The translations under genes and the position numbers were made by a program. The notes beneath the pieces were generated by a model. That model was not told where the DNA came from, did no database searches, and worked only from the letters and a program-made list of their open reading frames with translations. Of a DNA stretch of 64,000 bases, positions 47,736-56,168 are shown one piece after another. The stretch's first letter is position 1. Every line of letters starts with the position of its first letter. The stretch comes from Chloroflexota bacterium (GTDB taxonomy: Bacteria; Chloroflexota; Anaerolineae; Anaerolineales; Villigracilaceae). The stretch covers positions 1,560,902-1,624,901 of the forward strand of contig JABFGC010000002.1 of NCBI GenBank assembly GCA_013112685.1, in the 5' to 3' direction.

Positions 47736-47769
47736 GGGGGTAGGTAATTGGGTAATTGGAGATTGGAGA

Positions 47770-48018
47770 TTAGCCGCCGCTGACGGGTGGGAAGAGGGCA
47801 ATTTCCGCGTTTGGTGGGACGACGGCTTCGTCGAAGGCGTATTCGCGATTGATGGTGATAAGCACGGATTTCATGGACTCCTTCAGGTTGGGGTAATCCA
47901 CGCCCAATTTTTCCTTCAATTGCTGGATGGTCATGTCGGCGGGGATATCCAACTCCATGGATTTGGTCCCCGCGCGGTCGCGGATGGTGGCGAAAAACAG
48001 TAACTTTATATGATTCAT
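47770..48018 (-). CDS. moaD: Molybdopterin synthase sulfur carrier subunit
   Basis: An 82-residue ubiquitin-like protein ending in PPVSGG, the C-terminal double glycine that is thiocarboxylated. Starts KLLFFATIRDRAG. Pairs with moaE next door. Confidence 0.92.
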   Translation of the reverse strand: MNHIKLLFFATIRDRAGTKSMELDIPADMTIQQLKEKLGVDYPNLKESMKSVLITINREYAFDEAVVPPNAEIALFPPVSGG

Positions 48019-48049
48019 TCCAAAGCCTTTGTAAAGATGGTTGAAGGTC

Positions 48050-48085
48050 GAAGGTTACAGGTTGAAGGTTACAGGTTGAAGGTCG
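48050..48085. repeat. 14-base tandem repeat between moaD and the cupin gene
   Basis: Two exact copies of GAAGGTTACAGGTT (48050-48063, 48064-48077) plus a partial third and a partial unit before. Confidence 0.7.
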
Positions 48086-48454
48086 TTAAATCCAGACATC
48101 ATTCGGGGCGGTTAGCGAAGAGTCTTTTGCATCGCCGGTGTTGACCGTGCCAGCGGGTTCGATCAGCAGGATGTGACATTCCTGCCCGGCGACGGGTTTG
48201 TGTTCCACGCCTTTCGGCACAACGAACATCTCGCCTTCATTCAGCGAGACCTTGCCATTGCGGAAGTGGATGTCGAGCCTGCCTTTGACAACGATGAAGA
48301 CTTCGTCAGTCTCGGGGTGGTTATGCCAGACAAATTCGCCCTGGACTTTGGCAAGTTTGAGATGATAGTCGTTCATCCGGGCGACGATCTTCGGCGACCA
48401 GTGTTCGGTGAATTTGGAGAGTTTTTCCTGGAGGTTGATCGGGGAGTAATTCAT
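48086..48454 (-). CDS. Small cupin-domain protein
   Basis: The cupin motifs are [16 protein letters not shown] and a later [14 protein letters not shown], with histidines and a glutamate for metal binding. 122 residues. It lies inside the moa gene row and could be a passenger or be linked to molybdenum or thiol chemistry. Function unknown. Confidence 0.8.
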   Translation of the reverse strand: MNYSPINLQEKLSKFTEHWSPKIVARMNDYHLKLAKVQGEFVWHNHPETDEVFIVVKGRLDIHFRNGKVSLNEGEMFVVPKGVEHKPVAGQECHILLIEPAGTVNTGDAKDSSLTAPNDVWI

Positions 48455-48466
48455 AAGGGTCTCGGC

Positions 48467-48505
48467 TTGAAGGTTGAAGGTTGCAGGTTGCAGGTTGCAG
48501 GTTGG
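48467..48505. repeat. 7-base tandem repeat GGTTGCA
   Basis: GGTTGAA once or twice, then GGTTGCA three times, directly upstream of the cupin gene on its 5' side. It is close in sequence to the repeat at 48050. Confidence 0.7.
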
Positions 48506-48519
48506 GCTTGCAATTTCCT

Positions 48520-48996
48520 TTACTCATTCACTACATCGCCGCTTATGCCGCCGTGCTTTTCGATAAGCCGGATATTTTGTATCTTCATCGTTTTTTCAGC
48601 GGCTTTCGCCATGTCGTAGACGGTGAGCGCGGCGATGGAAACCGCGGTGAGCGCTTCCATCTCGACGCCGGTTTTGCCGGTCACTTTGGCGGTGGCGGTA
48701 ATGACCACGCCGGGGAGTGAGTCGTCCAGCTCGAGGTCCACGTCCACTTTGGAGAGTGGGAGAGGATGACATAACGGAATCAGGTCCGAGGTCCGTTTTG
48801 AGGCGATGATGCCTGCGATTTGCGCCACGGTCAGCACATCGCCTTTCTTAATCTGCCCGGCGCGGATCAAATCCAGCGTCTCCTTTTTCATGTGGACTTC
48901 GCCGCGCGCGACGGCAACACGCTCGGTGTCGGGCTTGCGACTCACGTCCACCATTTTAGCGCGGCCGCTTTCGTCGAGATGAGTGAGTTTGGACAT
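48520..48996 (-). CDS. moaC: Cyclic pyranopterin monophosphate synthase
   Basis: [59 protein letters not shown] and [13 protein letters not shown] cover the whole MoaC family. It catalyses the second step of molybdopterin synthesis. A TATAAT box ends 7 bases before ATG 48996 with no ribosome site, suggesting a leaderless transcript. Confidence 0.95.
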   Translation of the reverse strand: MSKLTHLDESGRAKMVDVSRKPDTERVAVARGEVHMKKETLDLIRAGQIKKGDVLTVAQIAGIIASKRTSDLIPLCHPLPLSKVDVDLELDDSLPGVVITATAKVTGKTGVEMEALTAVSIAALTVYDMAKAAEKTMKIQNIRLIEKHGGISGDVVNE

Positions 48997-49003
48997 GAGC
49001 CGG

Positions 49004-49009
49004 ATTATA
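49004..49009 (-). promoter_or_regulatory. -10 element of moaC, leaderless
   Basis: TATAAT on the - strand in GGTATAATCC, 7 bases from the moaC start. Confidence 0.55.
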
Positions 49010-49030
49010 CCGCCATGCGAAGAACCGGTT

Positions 49031-49101
49031 TACCACGGAGAACACAGAGAGCGCTGAGGAAACCGATTAGAAAACTCTGTGCTCCGTGCGCTCTGTGGTG
49101 A
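49031..49101. repeat. ACCACGGAGAACACAGAG imperfect palindrome
   Basis: TACCACGGAGAACACAGAGAG pairs imperfectly with CTCTGTGCTCCGTGCGCTCTGTGGTGA between the divergent moaC and scpA genes. Confidence 0.6.
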
Positions 49102-49113
49102 ACGCTCTTAAGA

Positions 49114-49119
49114 TATAAT
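49114..49119 (+). promoter_or_regulatory. -10 element of scpA, nearly leaderless
   Basis: TATAAT in AGATATAATCC ends 9 bases before ATG 49129, which has no ribosome site. Confidence 0.55.
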
Positions 49120-49128
49120 CCGCACGCG

Positions 49129-49903
49129 ATGGACGGACTTCTTGGAAATCAACTCGGCGGTTACAAGGTTCAGATTCCCGTGTACGAGGGTCCGCTCGAC
49201 CTGTTGTTGAGCCTGATCGAGCGCGCCGAACTGGACATCACGGCGATCTCGCTGGCTTCGGTGACGGATCAATACCTGGCGCATTTGCAGGGACTGGAGC
49301 GGTTGATCCCCGATGAGATTTCATCGTTTTTGGTGATCGCGGCGAAACTGGTGCAGATCAAATCGGAGGCGCTGCTGCCGCGTCCGCCCGAACGGGAGGC
49401 TGGCGAGGAAGACCCCGGCATTGCGCTCGTCGAGCAGTTGAAACTGTATAAGCGTTTCAAGGAGATCGGAGTCTGGCTGGAGGAGCGGCAGGCAAAGAAC
49501 CTGCGGACGTTCCTGCGCGTCGCGCCGCCGCCAAAAGTAGTGCCGAAGCTCGACCTTTCAGAACCTGACGCTCGAAGGCTTGCTCAACGCGGCGGAGACG
49601 GCGTTTGCCAAAGAGAAGGAAAAGAAGCCGCTGACCACGATCATCACCGCGCCGAAGGTGACCATCCGCGAGAAGATTGACTTGATCACGAAGACCTTGA
49701 AGAACATCCAGCGCATGACGTTCAGCGGACTCGTCACTGATAAAGCCACGCGCGTGGAGATCGTGGTGACTTTTCTCGCGCTGTTGGAGTTGATCAAGCG
49801 CTACCGCGTCACAGCGAAGCAGGAACAGTTGTTTGGGGATATTGAGTTTGAACGAAGCGAAGATTGGAAGGACGACGAGGAGATCGAGATCGAGTTTGAG
49901 TGA
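49129..49903 (+). CDS. scpA: Segregation and condensation protein A (one apparent frameshift)
   Basis: The N-terminal domain reads YEGPLDLLLSLIERAELDI and ISSFLVIAAKLVQIKSEALLP. A shift near 49557 moves the C-terminal part (TFSGLVTDKATRVEIVVTFLALLELIKR) to a second frame ending at 49903. Corrected length is about 257 residues. Kleisin partner of SMC in chromosome compaction. scpB is not adjacent here. Confidence 0.9.
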
Positions 49904-50218
49904 GGGGAAGGCAGTGATCAGTCATCAGTGACCAGTTATCAGGGGCGGTGATGACGCCGCGAAGCAGGTCAGGGCTATGAAATTTGTTGCCTTCCAAATG
50001 CGGCTGTCCCGCCTCCGCAAACTTGACCAAGCAACGCAGCGGGCGTAGACTTCTCCCACCGTCCCCGTCAGCGTCCCTGCGGCGGTGTCACCTCAAGGAT
50101 ACGCTGATGCCATATCATCCTGCAGCGTAGCGGAGTGGATGTCCATTTCAAAAACATTCAAATATCGCCAATCGTTGGGTTTCTTCTCAATGGCAAATAG
50201 AAAATGAAGGAGCGAAAG
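49904..50218. other. Intergenic stretch with dispersed repeats
   Basis: Contains a CAGTGATCAGTCATCAGTGACC stretch (49912-49944 region), and the second copy of the 44-base repeat. No gene seen. Confidence 0.55.
50000..50043. repeat. 44-base dispersed repeat, copy 2
   Basis: Matches 12984-13027 at 40 of 44 positions. Confidence 0.75.
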
Positions 50219-50716
50219 ATGGCGTCGTTTCAGAAATCCATCGCGGAATATAAAAAACAACTGGAGAAAGGGGCAATTCAAGAGGCGTACAGGGGATTGA
50301 TGGAATATATGATGGGTTTGAAAACTCATTTCATGAAAAAATATCCCGACTATGTCGAATCTGGAAGTCTTTATTATGGATATATGGATATGACCTATTT
50401 TTCCATCTTTCCGAAATCCATAAAGGATCGGAAATTGAAGATCCCGATCGTCTTCCTTCACGAAGAATTTCGATTTGAGGTGTGGCTGTCGGGAGTGAAC
50501 AGGCGGGTTCAAGATGAGTATTGGAAACTGATAAAAGATAGTAAATGGAATAAATACAAACTTGTGTCCCAGGAGGGACCACTTGTTGATTCGATCTTGG
50601 AACATATAGTGGTTGACAACCCTGATTTCAGCGATTTAGATGGTCTGACACGACAAATCGAGAAAGGAACTTTGAAATTTATTCAGGATGTGGAGAACTT
50701 CTTATCTACGCACTAG
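50219..50716 (+). CDS. Soluble protein of unknown function (DUF7000-like)
   Basis: The 165-residue protein begins ASFQKSIAEYKKQLEKG and has MDMTYFSIFPKSI and FRFEVWLSGVNRRVQ. It reminds me of a family annotated DUF7000, from memory only. AAGGAG 8 bases upstream sets ATG 50219. The gene is clearly more AT-rich than its neighbours, a sign of possible acquisition. No membrane segment. Confidence 0.6.
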   Translation: MASFQKSIAEYKKQLEKGAIQEAYRGLMEYMMGLKTHFMKKYPDYVESGSLYYGYMDMTYFSIFPKSIKDRKLKIPIVFLHEEFRFEVWLSGVNRRVQDEYWKLIKDSKWNKYKLVSQEGPLVDSILEHIVVDNPDFSDLDGLTRQIEKGTLKFIQDVENFLSTH

Positions 50717-50726
50717 AATACATTCC

Positions 50727-51221
50727 ATGAACACTCAAAAGGTTGTCATTTCCCTCAAACGATTCCTGCTCGTGGAACAGTGCCCGGCGGACTGGAAGGG
50801 TCTGGATCTGTACCTGTTTCGTGACGAAGCAGTGGTTTTCTATGTCGGACAGTCCCACCTCGCTTTTGCACGGGTTTGGGAGCATCTCTTAAGCGGCTTC
50901 AAGGGACACTCGATCATGGGTCGGTTTGTGTGGTGCAACTGGCCAACATCCATGAAATTCACCATTGAATTGCTGAGTTCACGGTCCGGGCAATTTGATG
51001 CGACCGGCAACGACGCGAACGCCGCCGAGCGGTTACTGATCCAGCAATGGTCGCCCTGCTTCAATGTGTCGCAGAACAGCCGACCGACATCGTTACCACA
51101 GACGTATTTGCCGCCAAACGCCCCATTCAGGCGCAGACGAAGCTTGAATATGCTGATCCACGAGGCGGAACGAGCGGTAAAGGCAGAGGATACACAACTT
51201 TGGATGCAGAGCATGAAGTAG
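50727..51221 (+). CDS. GIY-YIG-like nuclease-fold protein
   Basis: LDLYLFRDEAVVFYVGQS corresponds to the GIY and YIG strands. It is followed by a conserved H/R region (RVWEHLLSGF), a later glutamate-containing NAAERLLIQQWSPCFN and a basic C-terminus (FRRRRSL). The N-terminal glycine of GIY is replaced, so activity is uncertain. Could be a nuclease or a nucleic-acid-binding relative. Starts 10 bases after the previous gene. Confidence 0.6.
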   Translation: MNTQKVVISLKRFLLVEQCPADWKGLDLYLFRDEAVVFYVGQSHLAFARVWEHLLSGFKGHSIMGRFVWCNWPTSMKFTIELLSSRSGQFDATGNDANAAERLLIQQWSPCFNVSQNSRPTSLPQTYLPPNAPFRRRRSLNMLIHEAERAVKAEDTQLWMQSMK

Positions 51222-51378
51222 TGTAAATAACGTCGTGGGGGGTAAGGGATTTAGGCTGACCTCCCGAAGAACATGCCGCACTGCGGCGCATGTGTCGGGA
51301 CGATGTGGCGGGCAGCGCCAGGGAAGAACGCAGAGAAAATCCAATAAAGACTCAGCGATCCCTGCGGTAAAAAGTTGC

Positions 51379-51411
51379 AACCTCCGCCAGAGACCGAGCG
51401 GAGGTTTTTCA
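51379..51411 (+). terminator. Rho-independent terminator
   Basis: AACCTCCGC / GCGGAGGTT perfect 9-base stem, 10-base loop, followed by TTTCATTTT. Confidence 0.8.
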
Positions 51412-51450
51412 TTTTGGGGGAAAAGAGACGGGCATTTTGACCATTGCCTG

Positions 51451-51478
51451 TTGAATTTAGACAAAATATGCCTATAAT
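51451..51478 (+). promoter_or_regulatory. Promoter with long leader
   Basis: TTGAAT at 51451-51456 and TATAAT at 51473-51478, 16-base spacer. The next gene starts at 51751, so the leader would be about 265 bases. Confidence 0.6.
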
Positions 51479-51750
51479 GTTCGTAACATTGGTGTTCATC
51501 CCCTGAACCACCGCTTCCCAAACACTGAACTGTCAGGGCGGAAACCGAATTGTCAGTTTGCGGCAACGCGAGAGCTACATAATCCCCCAAGTTTAACCAT
51601 TTGTTGTTCGATCACTCGAAGGAAATCTGAATATGCCGACCGCAAGCCTCAAACCCGATCATCCTGCGGTTTGTCAATTAGAGCCTATCCCTTTTGTCGT
51701 TTCTGCTTGTTACTGACTCACTGGATTGAAAGCGAAACAAAGAATTTGTC

Positions 51751-52227
51751 ATGAACGAATTGATAAACCTCATCCGAGATAATTTCTCCGCCTTTGTAGA
51801 AGCGATGCTCTTCATGCCCTCCGAACTCCAGATATGGCATTGGTACGAGGCGGCGGTGTTGGCTGTTATTCTGGCTTTGGCGGTGGGTGTGATTTTTCTG
51901 TGCGATTGGTTAATGAAAAAATACAAAACCGGATTTCCCAGCAGCGTCCTGCTTGCGTTCTTGGTCCTAAGTCTGCCCATCATATTGACGGGATTCCTCT
52001 TGAGCATCCTGCGGCTTGATTTAATTTCATCGGACCCCTTTCTTGTCGTCGGTATCGGATCGCCTGTGTTCAATCTCGTTCTGGGGGTGATGGCTTCTTT
52101 GGGAAACCGCTTGCGTAAAAACCATCGAATCACAGGCACAATCCTGTTGTTGGGGACGGGTTTTCTTTTTGCATGGGTCTTGTTTACAACTTTCATTCTG
52201 TTTGTGCTCCGTCTCGTTATCAGCTAG
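51751..52227 (+). CDS. Membrane protein of unknown function
   Basis: 158 residues with four hydrophobic segments (near 30-50, 65-85, 95-115 and 130-155). Start ATG 51751 lacks a clear ribosome site. It precedes a lipoprotein gene by 12 bases and may be cotranscribed. Family not recognised. Confidence 0.6.
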   Translation: MNELINLIRDNFSAFVEAMLFMPSELQIWHWYEAAVLAVILALAVGVIFLCDWLMKKYKTGFPSSVLLAFLVLSLPIILTGFLLSILRLDLISSDPFLVVGIGSPVFNLVLGVMASLGNRLRKNHRITGTILLLGTGFLFAWVLFTTFILFVLRLVIS

Positions 52228-52239
52228 AGGAAGTGAAAC

Positions 52240-53556
52240 GTGAAAAGAATCCTTTTCTCAATATTGATGATCGCTGTGTTGACTCTGTCAGCCTGTGCAT
52301 CACCAACAAGCGTCAGTTCAACTCAACCATCCTCCCCGAATCAGGTGGCGACGGTCGTTGCCGCGACGATGCAGGCGCTCCCATCCAGTACACCCGAGCC
52401 GTCCGCCGAACCGACTTGTCCAGAGCCAATGGAAGGCACAAAACTGCTGATCAGGGAGGCGGTGGGTTACTGCCTGCTGTACCCGGTAGGCTATATCGAA
52501 ATAGAGACGGTCCCAACCACGGTCTGCCTCGTCCCCGAAGGACCGACGATGGGATGCCACAATACGAATCTCATCATCGAAGTGGAGAACGCTGGCGGAC
52601 GCACCGTGGATGAGATCGCCGACGAGATCATTGCCGATACTCGGGCTGAGATTCAGCGGACAAACCTATCCATCGCAGGGGAGGAGGCGGTCGTACTGGA
52701 GGGACTGTCGGGTGTGGCGTCTTCCCGAAATGTGCTGCTGGTTCACGAAGACCGCCGTTACGAGTTGATCTTTGTACCGTGGGACGAGACCGATGAGAAC
52801 TTCGCCAAGCTCAGTCTCCTCTACAACACGGTTATCAACTCGTTCACCCTCCTTCCCATCGGACGCGTCACAGTGCAGGCGCTTCCAACCTTTACACCCG
52901 CATCGCCAACGGCGAGCGCTTGTCGGGCTCCGACATTCAAAGCCTCAGACGCGGGATCGGATTGCTTCAACGACTCCAGCGAACCCGTCCCCTGTGCCAG
53001 CCTCGACCTGCTTTCCGTTGAGGCTGGCGCGTTTGCTCCTTTCGAGTTAGCGAAGCCGATACCGACGGGCTTCATTCTCACATTTGCTGAATCGCCAGAG
53101 ACCGTTCAAGAATTCACGCTTTACCTGTATCTTGATCTCGACGAAAACCCCGAAACTGGACTCGACATGTCCACGAGTGGGAGCATCCTGCCCGGCATTG
53201 ACCGCCTATTTGGGATCGCCCTGCCCTCGGGGGACGCGTGGACCCAGGTGGTCGCGAAGGGTGCCGATGCTGAAATCGTTCGAGACCCGGCACAGGTTTT
53301 CGTAAGCCGCTCGGGATCCGCGGTCACGGTGATGGTTGGGCGCGGACTTCTTGAAGATGAGTCAGTCAAAGCCAATGGGCATTCGCTCAATGTGCCGGTT
53401 GGCGGGGATTTTCCAGATGCCTTCACAATGTATATCGCGGTGACGCGTGGGGAAACCCTGTTTGACGTCTTCGACAACGGACGGGAAATCTTAAGTCCAC
53501 AGGCAATGACCGTGCCAAAGGAGGCTTTATACCCCGTGTGTGGGGGAGGCTCGTAG
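52240..53556 (+). CDS. Lipoprotein of unknown function
   Basis: GTG start with AGAGGA upstream. The signal peptide ends in a lipobox (VLTLSAC, lipid cysteine at residue 19). A Ser/Thr/Pro-rich linker is followed by two parts: residues ~65-210 (IREAVGYCLLYPVGYIEIE), and a C-terminal beta-rich domain (~250-430) with LYLYLDLDENPETGLD, possibly calcium binding. Anchored outside the membrane. Homology not recognised. Confidence 0.7.
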   Translation: MKRILFSILMIAVLTLSACASPTSVSSTQPSSPNQVATVVAATMQALPSSTPEPSAEPTCPEPMEGTKLLIREAVGYCLLYPVGYIEIETVPTTVCLVPEGPTMGCHNTNLIIEVENAGGRTVDEIADEIIADTRAEIQRTNLSIAGEEAVVLEGLSGVASSRNVLLVHEDRRYELIFVPWDETDENFAKLSLLYNTVINSFTLLPIGRVTVQALPTFTPASPTASACRAPTFKASDAGSDCFNDSSEPVPCASLDLLSVEAGAFAPFELAKPIPTGFILTFAESPETVQEFTLYLYLDLDENPETGLDMSTSGSILPGIDRLFGIALPSGDAWTQVVAKGADAEIVRDPAQVFVSRSGSAVTVMVGRGLLEDESVKANGHSLNVPVGGDFPDAFTMYIAVTRGETLFDVFDNGREILSPQAMTVPKEALYPVCGGGS

Positions 53557-53598
53557 CGCGCTCCCGCTTCGACCATGGAATTTACAGGAGAGTGAAAC

Positions 53599-56115
53599 AT
53601 GAAAAAAGTATTTTTCTCTCTAATGGTGATCATGACGACAGCGCTGACTGCCTGCGCGCCGAGTCCCGCGACATCTGAATCAGCCTCTACCGCTGCGCCG
53701 GCCGCGGTCACATCTCCCACTGCCACTTCAACCCCCGTGCCTATTGCAAAGGAGGACACAGAGCAGCAATCAGCGGTGATCGTATTTATCGAGGGCGGGA
53801 ATCTCCAAGTCTGGGAAGAAGCGACCGGTACAAGCCGGACCATTTTCGACTCCGGCGATGTCGTCAACCTGACGATGAGCGACGATGCCCAGGTCATCGC
53901 CTTTTTGCGCCGTTCGGTGGTCAAGCGATCCGAAATGGAGTGGCTCGAGCAATCCGCTTTATGGGCTGTAGACCGAAACGGGGAGAACCCGCGCGAACTT
54001 CTCCCGGCTGAGGAACTGCGTGCGCTTCTCGACGCTTCCGAGACAGACTCCACCAACATCCCGCAGATGGAGTGGATTCCCGGAACGCATCGCCTCTTGT
54101 ACACCGCCTGGACGTATTACGTTCAAGCCGAGGGCGAGTCCCATGCCACGCCGGCGGGACTTTATCTGTTCGATGTGGATGCGCTTACGAACTCGGTCCT
54201 GTTGCCGGCGGTGGACAACAACCTGCGTTTTGCGCCCTCCCCCGATGGCCAACAGGTTGCCCTCATTTCCACCACCGGGCTCGGCTTCATCAACACGGAT
54301 GGAAGCAATCACCGCCCGGATGTGTTCCCTTATGCCACCGTCAGCATGGGAGGACAGGCTTTTCCTTCGGGCGTGTGGACGCACGATTCACGCGCCTTCC
54401 TCCTCGCAACTTATCTCGAAAAAACTCTGGAAACCGATCCCGGCTTGATGATCTGGAGCGTTCCGTTGAATGGATTGCCTGCGCCTCTTACGGACCCGAT
54501 CACTGGTTCACATCCCGATTCCATCACCTTCTCACCCGACGGCGTTTCTGCGGCTTTCTTTCGCGGAGAGGGTGGACCCTCGGGTTGGTTCATCGTACCG
54601 TTGCAGCCCGAGCCGGGTCCGGTGGCGATGCAAAGTTCGGCGTATCTGTTCTGGCAGAACGTCCACTGGTCGCCGGATGGAACGGGTTTCGCCGTCCACG
54701 ATAGGACGTTATCCCGGCTCTGCCGCGACGCTGTGCAAGACTCGGAGGTCTGCGGCGACATCCTCACTTCCAACGTGAGGCTTGGGAACATCCACTGGAT
54801 TGACGGGACCCGCTTCCTTTTCGTGACCCGCGAACCGTACGACTTATATTTCGGCAGGGTGGATGGTACGAGCATCCGGCTTGCCGAGGGTGCGGAGAAA
54901 TTTGCCGCCGCGGCGATGACCTGCCAAAACCAGTCCGGGTTCACAGCAGGCGGAGAAGGTCCCGCGTACACATCGGTCACTGCGGGTACCCTGTTTCAGT
55001 CCACCTGGCGGATCAAAAACACCGGGACTTGCACGTGGGATTCCTCTTATCGCCTCGCATTTCTCGGCGGCGAGCGGATGAACGGTCCCCGCAATCTCCC
55101 TTTGAGCGAGACCGTCCCGCCCGGCGGGGAGATCGAACTTTCGGTGACGCTCATCGCGCCGGTTGAAGTTGGAACCTACCAGGGGCAGTGGCAGTTGTTT
55201 GCCCCGGATGGAAAGCCTTTCGGGGTCCGCCTGCCCATTGATATCGTTGTTCCCTCCTATACCGTGACAGATCTTCCGCCCGATCGAATCGTTGCAAAGA
55301 TGCCGTCGGGAGGAGATCTCATGGCGTTCGGGGAGGGCGCGCTTTGGTCGCTTTTGTCCTTGGGCGGGAATGCCGTTTCGCGAATAGACATCAACACGAA
55401 CCAGATCGCGGCGAGCATACCGGTCGGCAATTTTCCCCAAGCCCTGACGATTGGCTTCGGTTCGGTCTGGGCTTCCGCCAGCGGGACAATTTCCCGCATT
55501 GACCCGCAGACGAATCAGGTCAGCGCCGCCATCCCGTTCGACCCCCTCTTCACGCTGAATGGCCTTGCAACAGGCGCGGGGTCCGTGTGGGCAACCAATG
55601 GCGAGGAAGGCTTGGTCTACCGTATTGACCCGAACACAAACCAGGTCGTCGCCACGATTGAGGCGCCAATGTGGTCCTCGCAGATCGCGGTCACGGAAGA
55701 CGCGGTCTGGGTCACCAATCCAATCGAACCCATCCTCACGCGGATTGACCCGAATACGAATGAGGTCTCAGCCACGATTGACCTCGAATGCTCAACGCGA
55801 TGGATCGCCGCGGATGCCGCAGCCGTCTGGGTCCTATGCGAGTGGACTCCCGCCGTATTCCGCATTGACCCGCTGACGAATCAGGTCGCCGCCCGGATTG
55901 CCCTCAATGTCCGCTCCCGGGGTCTCGCGTTCGGCACGGGCGGAGTTTGGGTCACTTCGCGCTTCGACGATACACTCACACGGATTGACCCCGCGACCAA
56001 CCAGATCATTGCGGTGTACAGGGTCGGCAGAGCGCCCGTCAGTGTGGCAGCCGCCCAGGACGAAATATTGGTGAGCATGAACGGCGAAGGCACGATTTGG
56101 AGAATCAAGCCATAG
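53599..56115 (+). CDS. Lipoprotein: WD40-like propeller, NBR1-type Ig domain, YVTN-like propeller
   Basis: Signal peptide with lipobox LTACAP and a Thr/Pro-rich linker. Residues ~50-435 contain repeated blades (FAPSPDGQQVALIS, SPDGVSAAFFRGEG, WSPDGTGFAVHD). Residues ~441-549 form an NBR1/FW-like Ig domain (FQSTWRIKNTGTCTWDSSYRL). Residues ~555-838 have six or seven repeats of RIDPNTNQVxATI spaced by about 40-46 residues, a YVTN-type propeller. Start ATG 53599, AGGAG upstream. Domain layout suggests an extracellular binding scaffold; ligand unknown. It follows the previous lipoprotein and ends at a perfect terminator. Confidence 0.82.
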   Translation: MKKVFFSLMVIMTTALTACAPSPATSESASTAAPAAVTSPTATSTPVPIAKEDTEQQSAVIVFIEGGNLQVWEEATGTSRTIFDSGDVVNLTMSDDAQVIAFLRRSVVKRSEMEWLEQSALWAVDRNGENPRELLPAEELRALLDASETDSTNIPQMEWIPGTHRLLYTAWTYYVQAEGESHATPAGLYLFDVDALTNSVLLPAVDNNLRFAPSPDGQQVALISTTGLGFINTDGSNHRPDVFPYATVSMGGQAFPSGVWTHDSRAFLLATYLEKTLETDPGLMIWSVPLNGLPAPLTDPITGSHPDSITFSPDGVSAAFFRGEGGPSGWFIVPLQPEPGPVAMQSSAYLFWQNVHWSPDGTGFAVHDRTLSRLCRDAVQDSEVCGDILTSNVRLGNIHWIDGTRFLFVTREPYDLYFGRVDGTSIRLAEGAEKFAAAAMTCQNQSGFTAGGEGPAYTSVTAGTLFQSTWRIKNTGTCTWDSSYRLAFLGGERMNGPRNLPLSETVPPGGEIELSVTLIAPVEVGTYQGQWQLFAPDGKPFGVRLPIDIVVPSYTVTDLPPDRIVAKMPSGGDLMAFGEGALWSLLSLGGNAVSRIDINTNQIAASIPVGNFPQALTIGFGSVWASASGTISRIDPQTNQVSAAIPFDPLFTLNGLATGAGSVWATNGEEGLVYRIDPNTNQVVATIEAPMWSSQIAVTEDAVWVTNPIEPILTRIDPNTNEVSATIDLECSTRWIAADAAAVWVLCEWTPAVFRIDPLTNQVAARIALNVRSRGLAFGTGGVWVTSRFDDTLTRIDPATNQIIAVYRVGRAPVSVAAAQDEILVSMNGEGTIWRIKP

Positions 56116-56124
56116 CCGCAACAA

Positions 56125-56163
56125 AAAAGACTTCCGAAGTCTCGCAGACTTCGGAAGTCTTTT
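56125..56163. terminator. Perfect bidirectional terminator
   Basis: 18-base arms (AAAAGACTTCCGAAGTCT and its complement) with a CGC loop, flanked by A- and T-runs, between the convergent lipoprotein and aldolase genes. Confidence 0.92.
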
Positions 56164-56168
56164 CTTAA

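Larger units (their letters stand above)
51222..51750. other. 529-base intergenic stretch
   Basis: Contains a terminator at 51379-51411 and a promoter at 51451-51478 followed by about 270 bases of transcribed leader without a credible ORF. Otherwise nothing recognised. Confidence 0.5.

Noticed and set aside
47214..47747. 177-codon open frame on the + strand
   Set aside because: Antisense to moaE.
48050..48505. CRISPR or iteron origin
   Set aside because: Units are 7 and 14 bases, head to tail with no spacers, and no replication gene is near.
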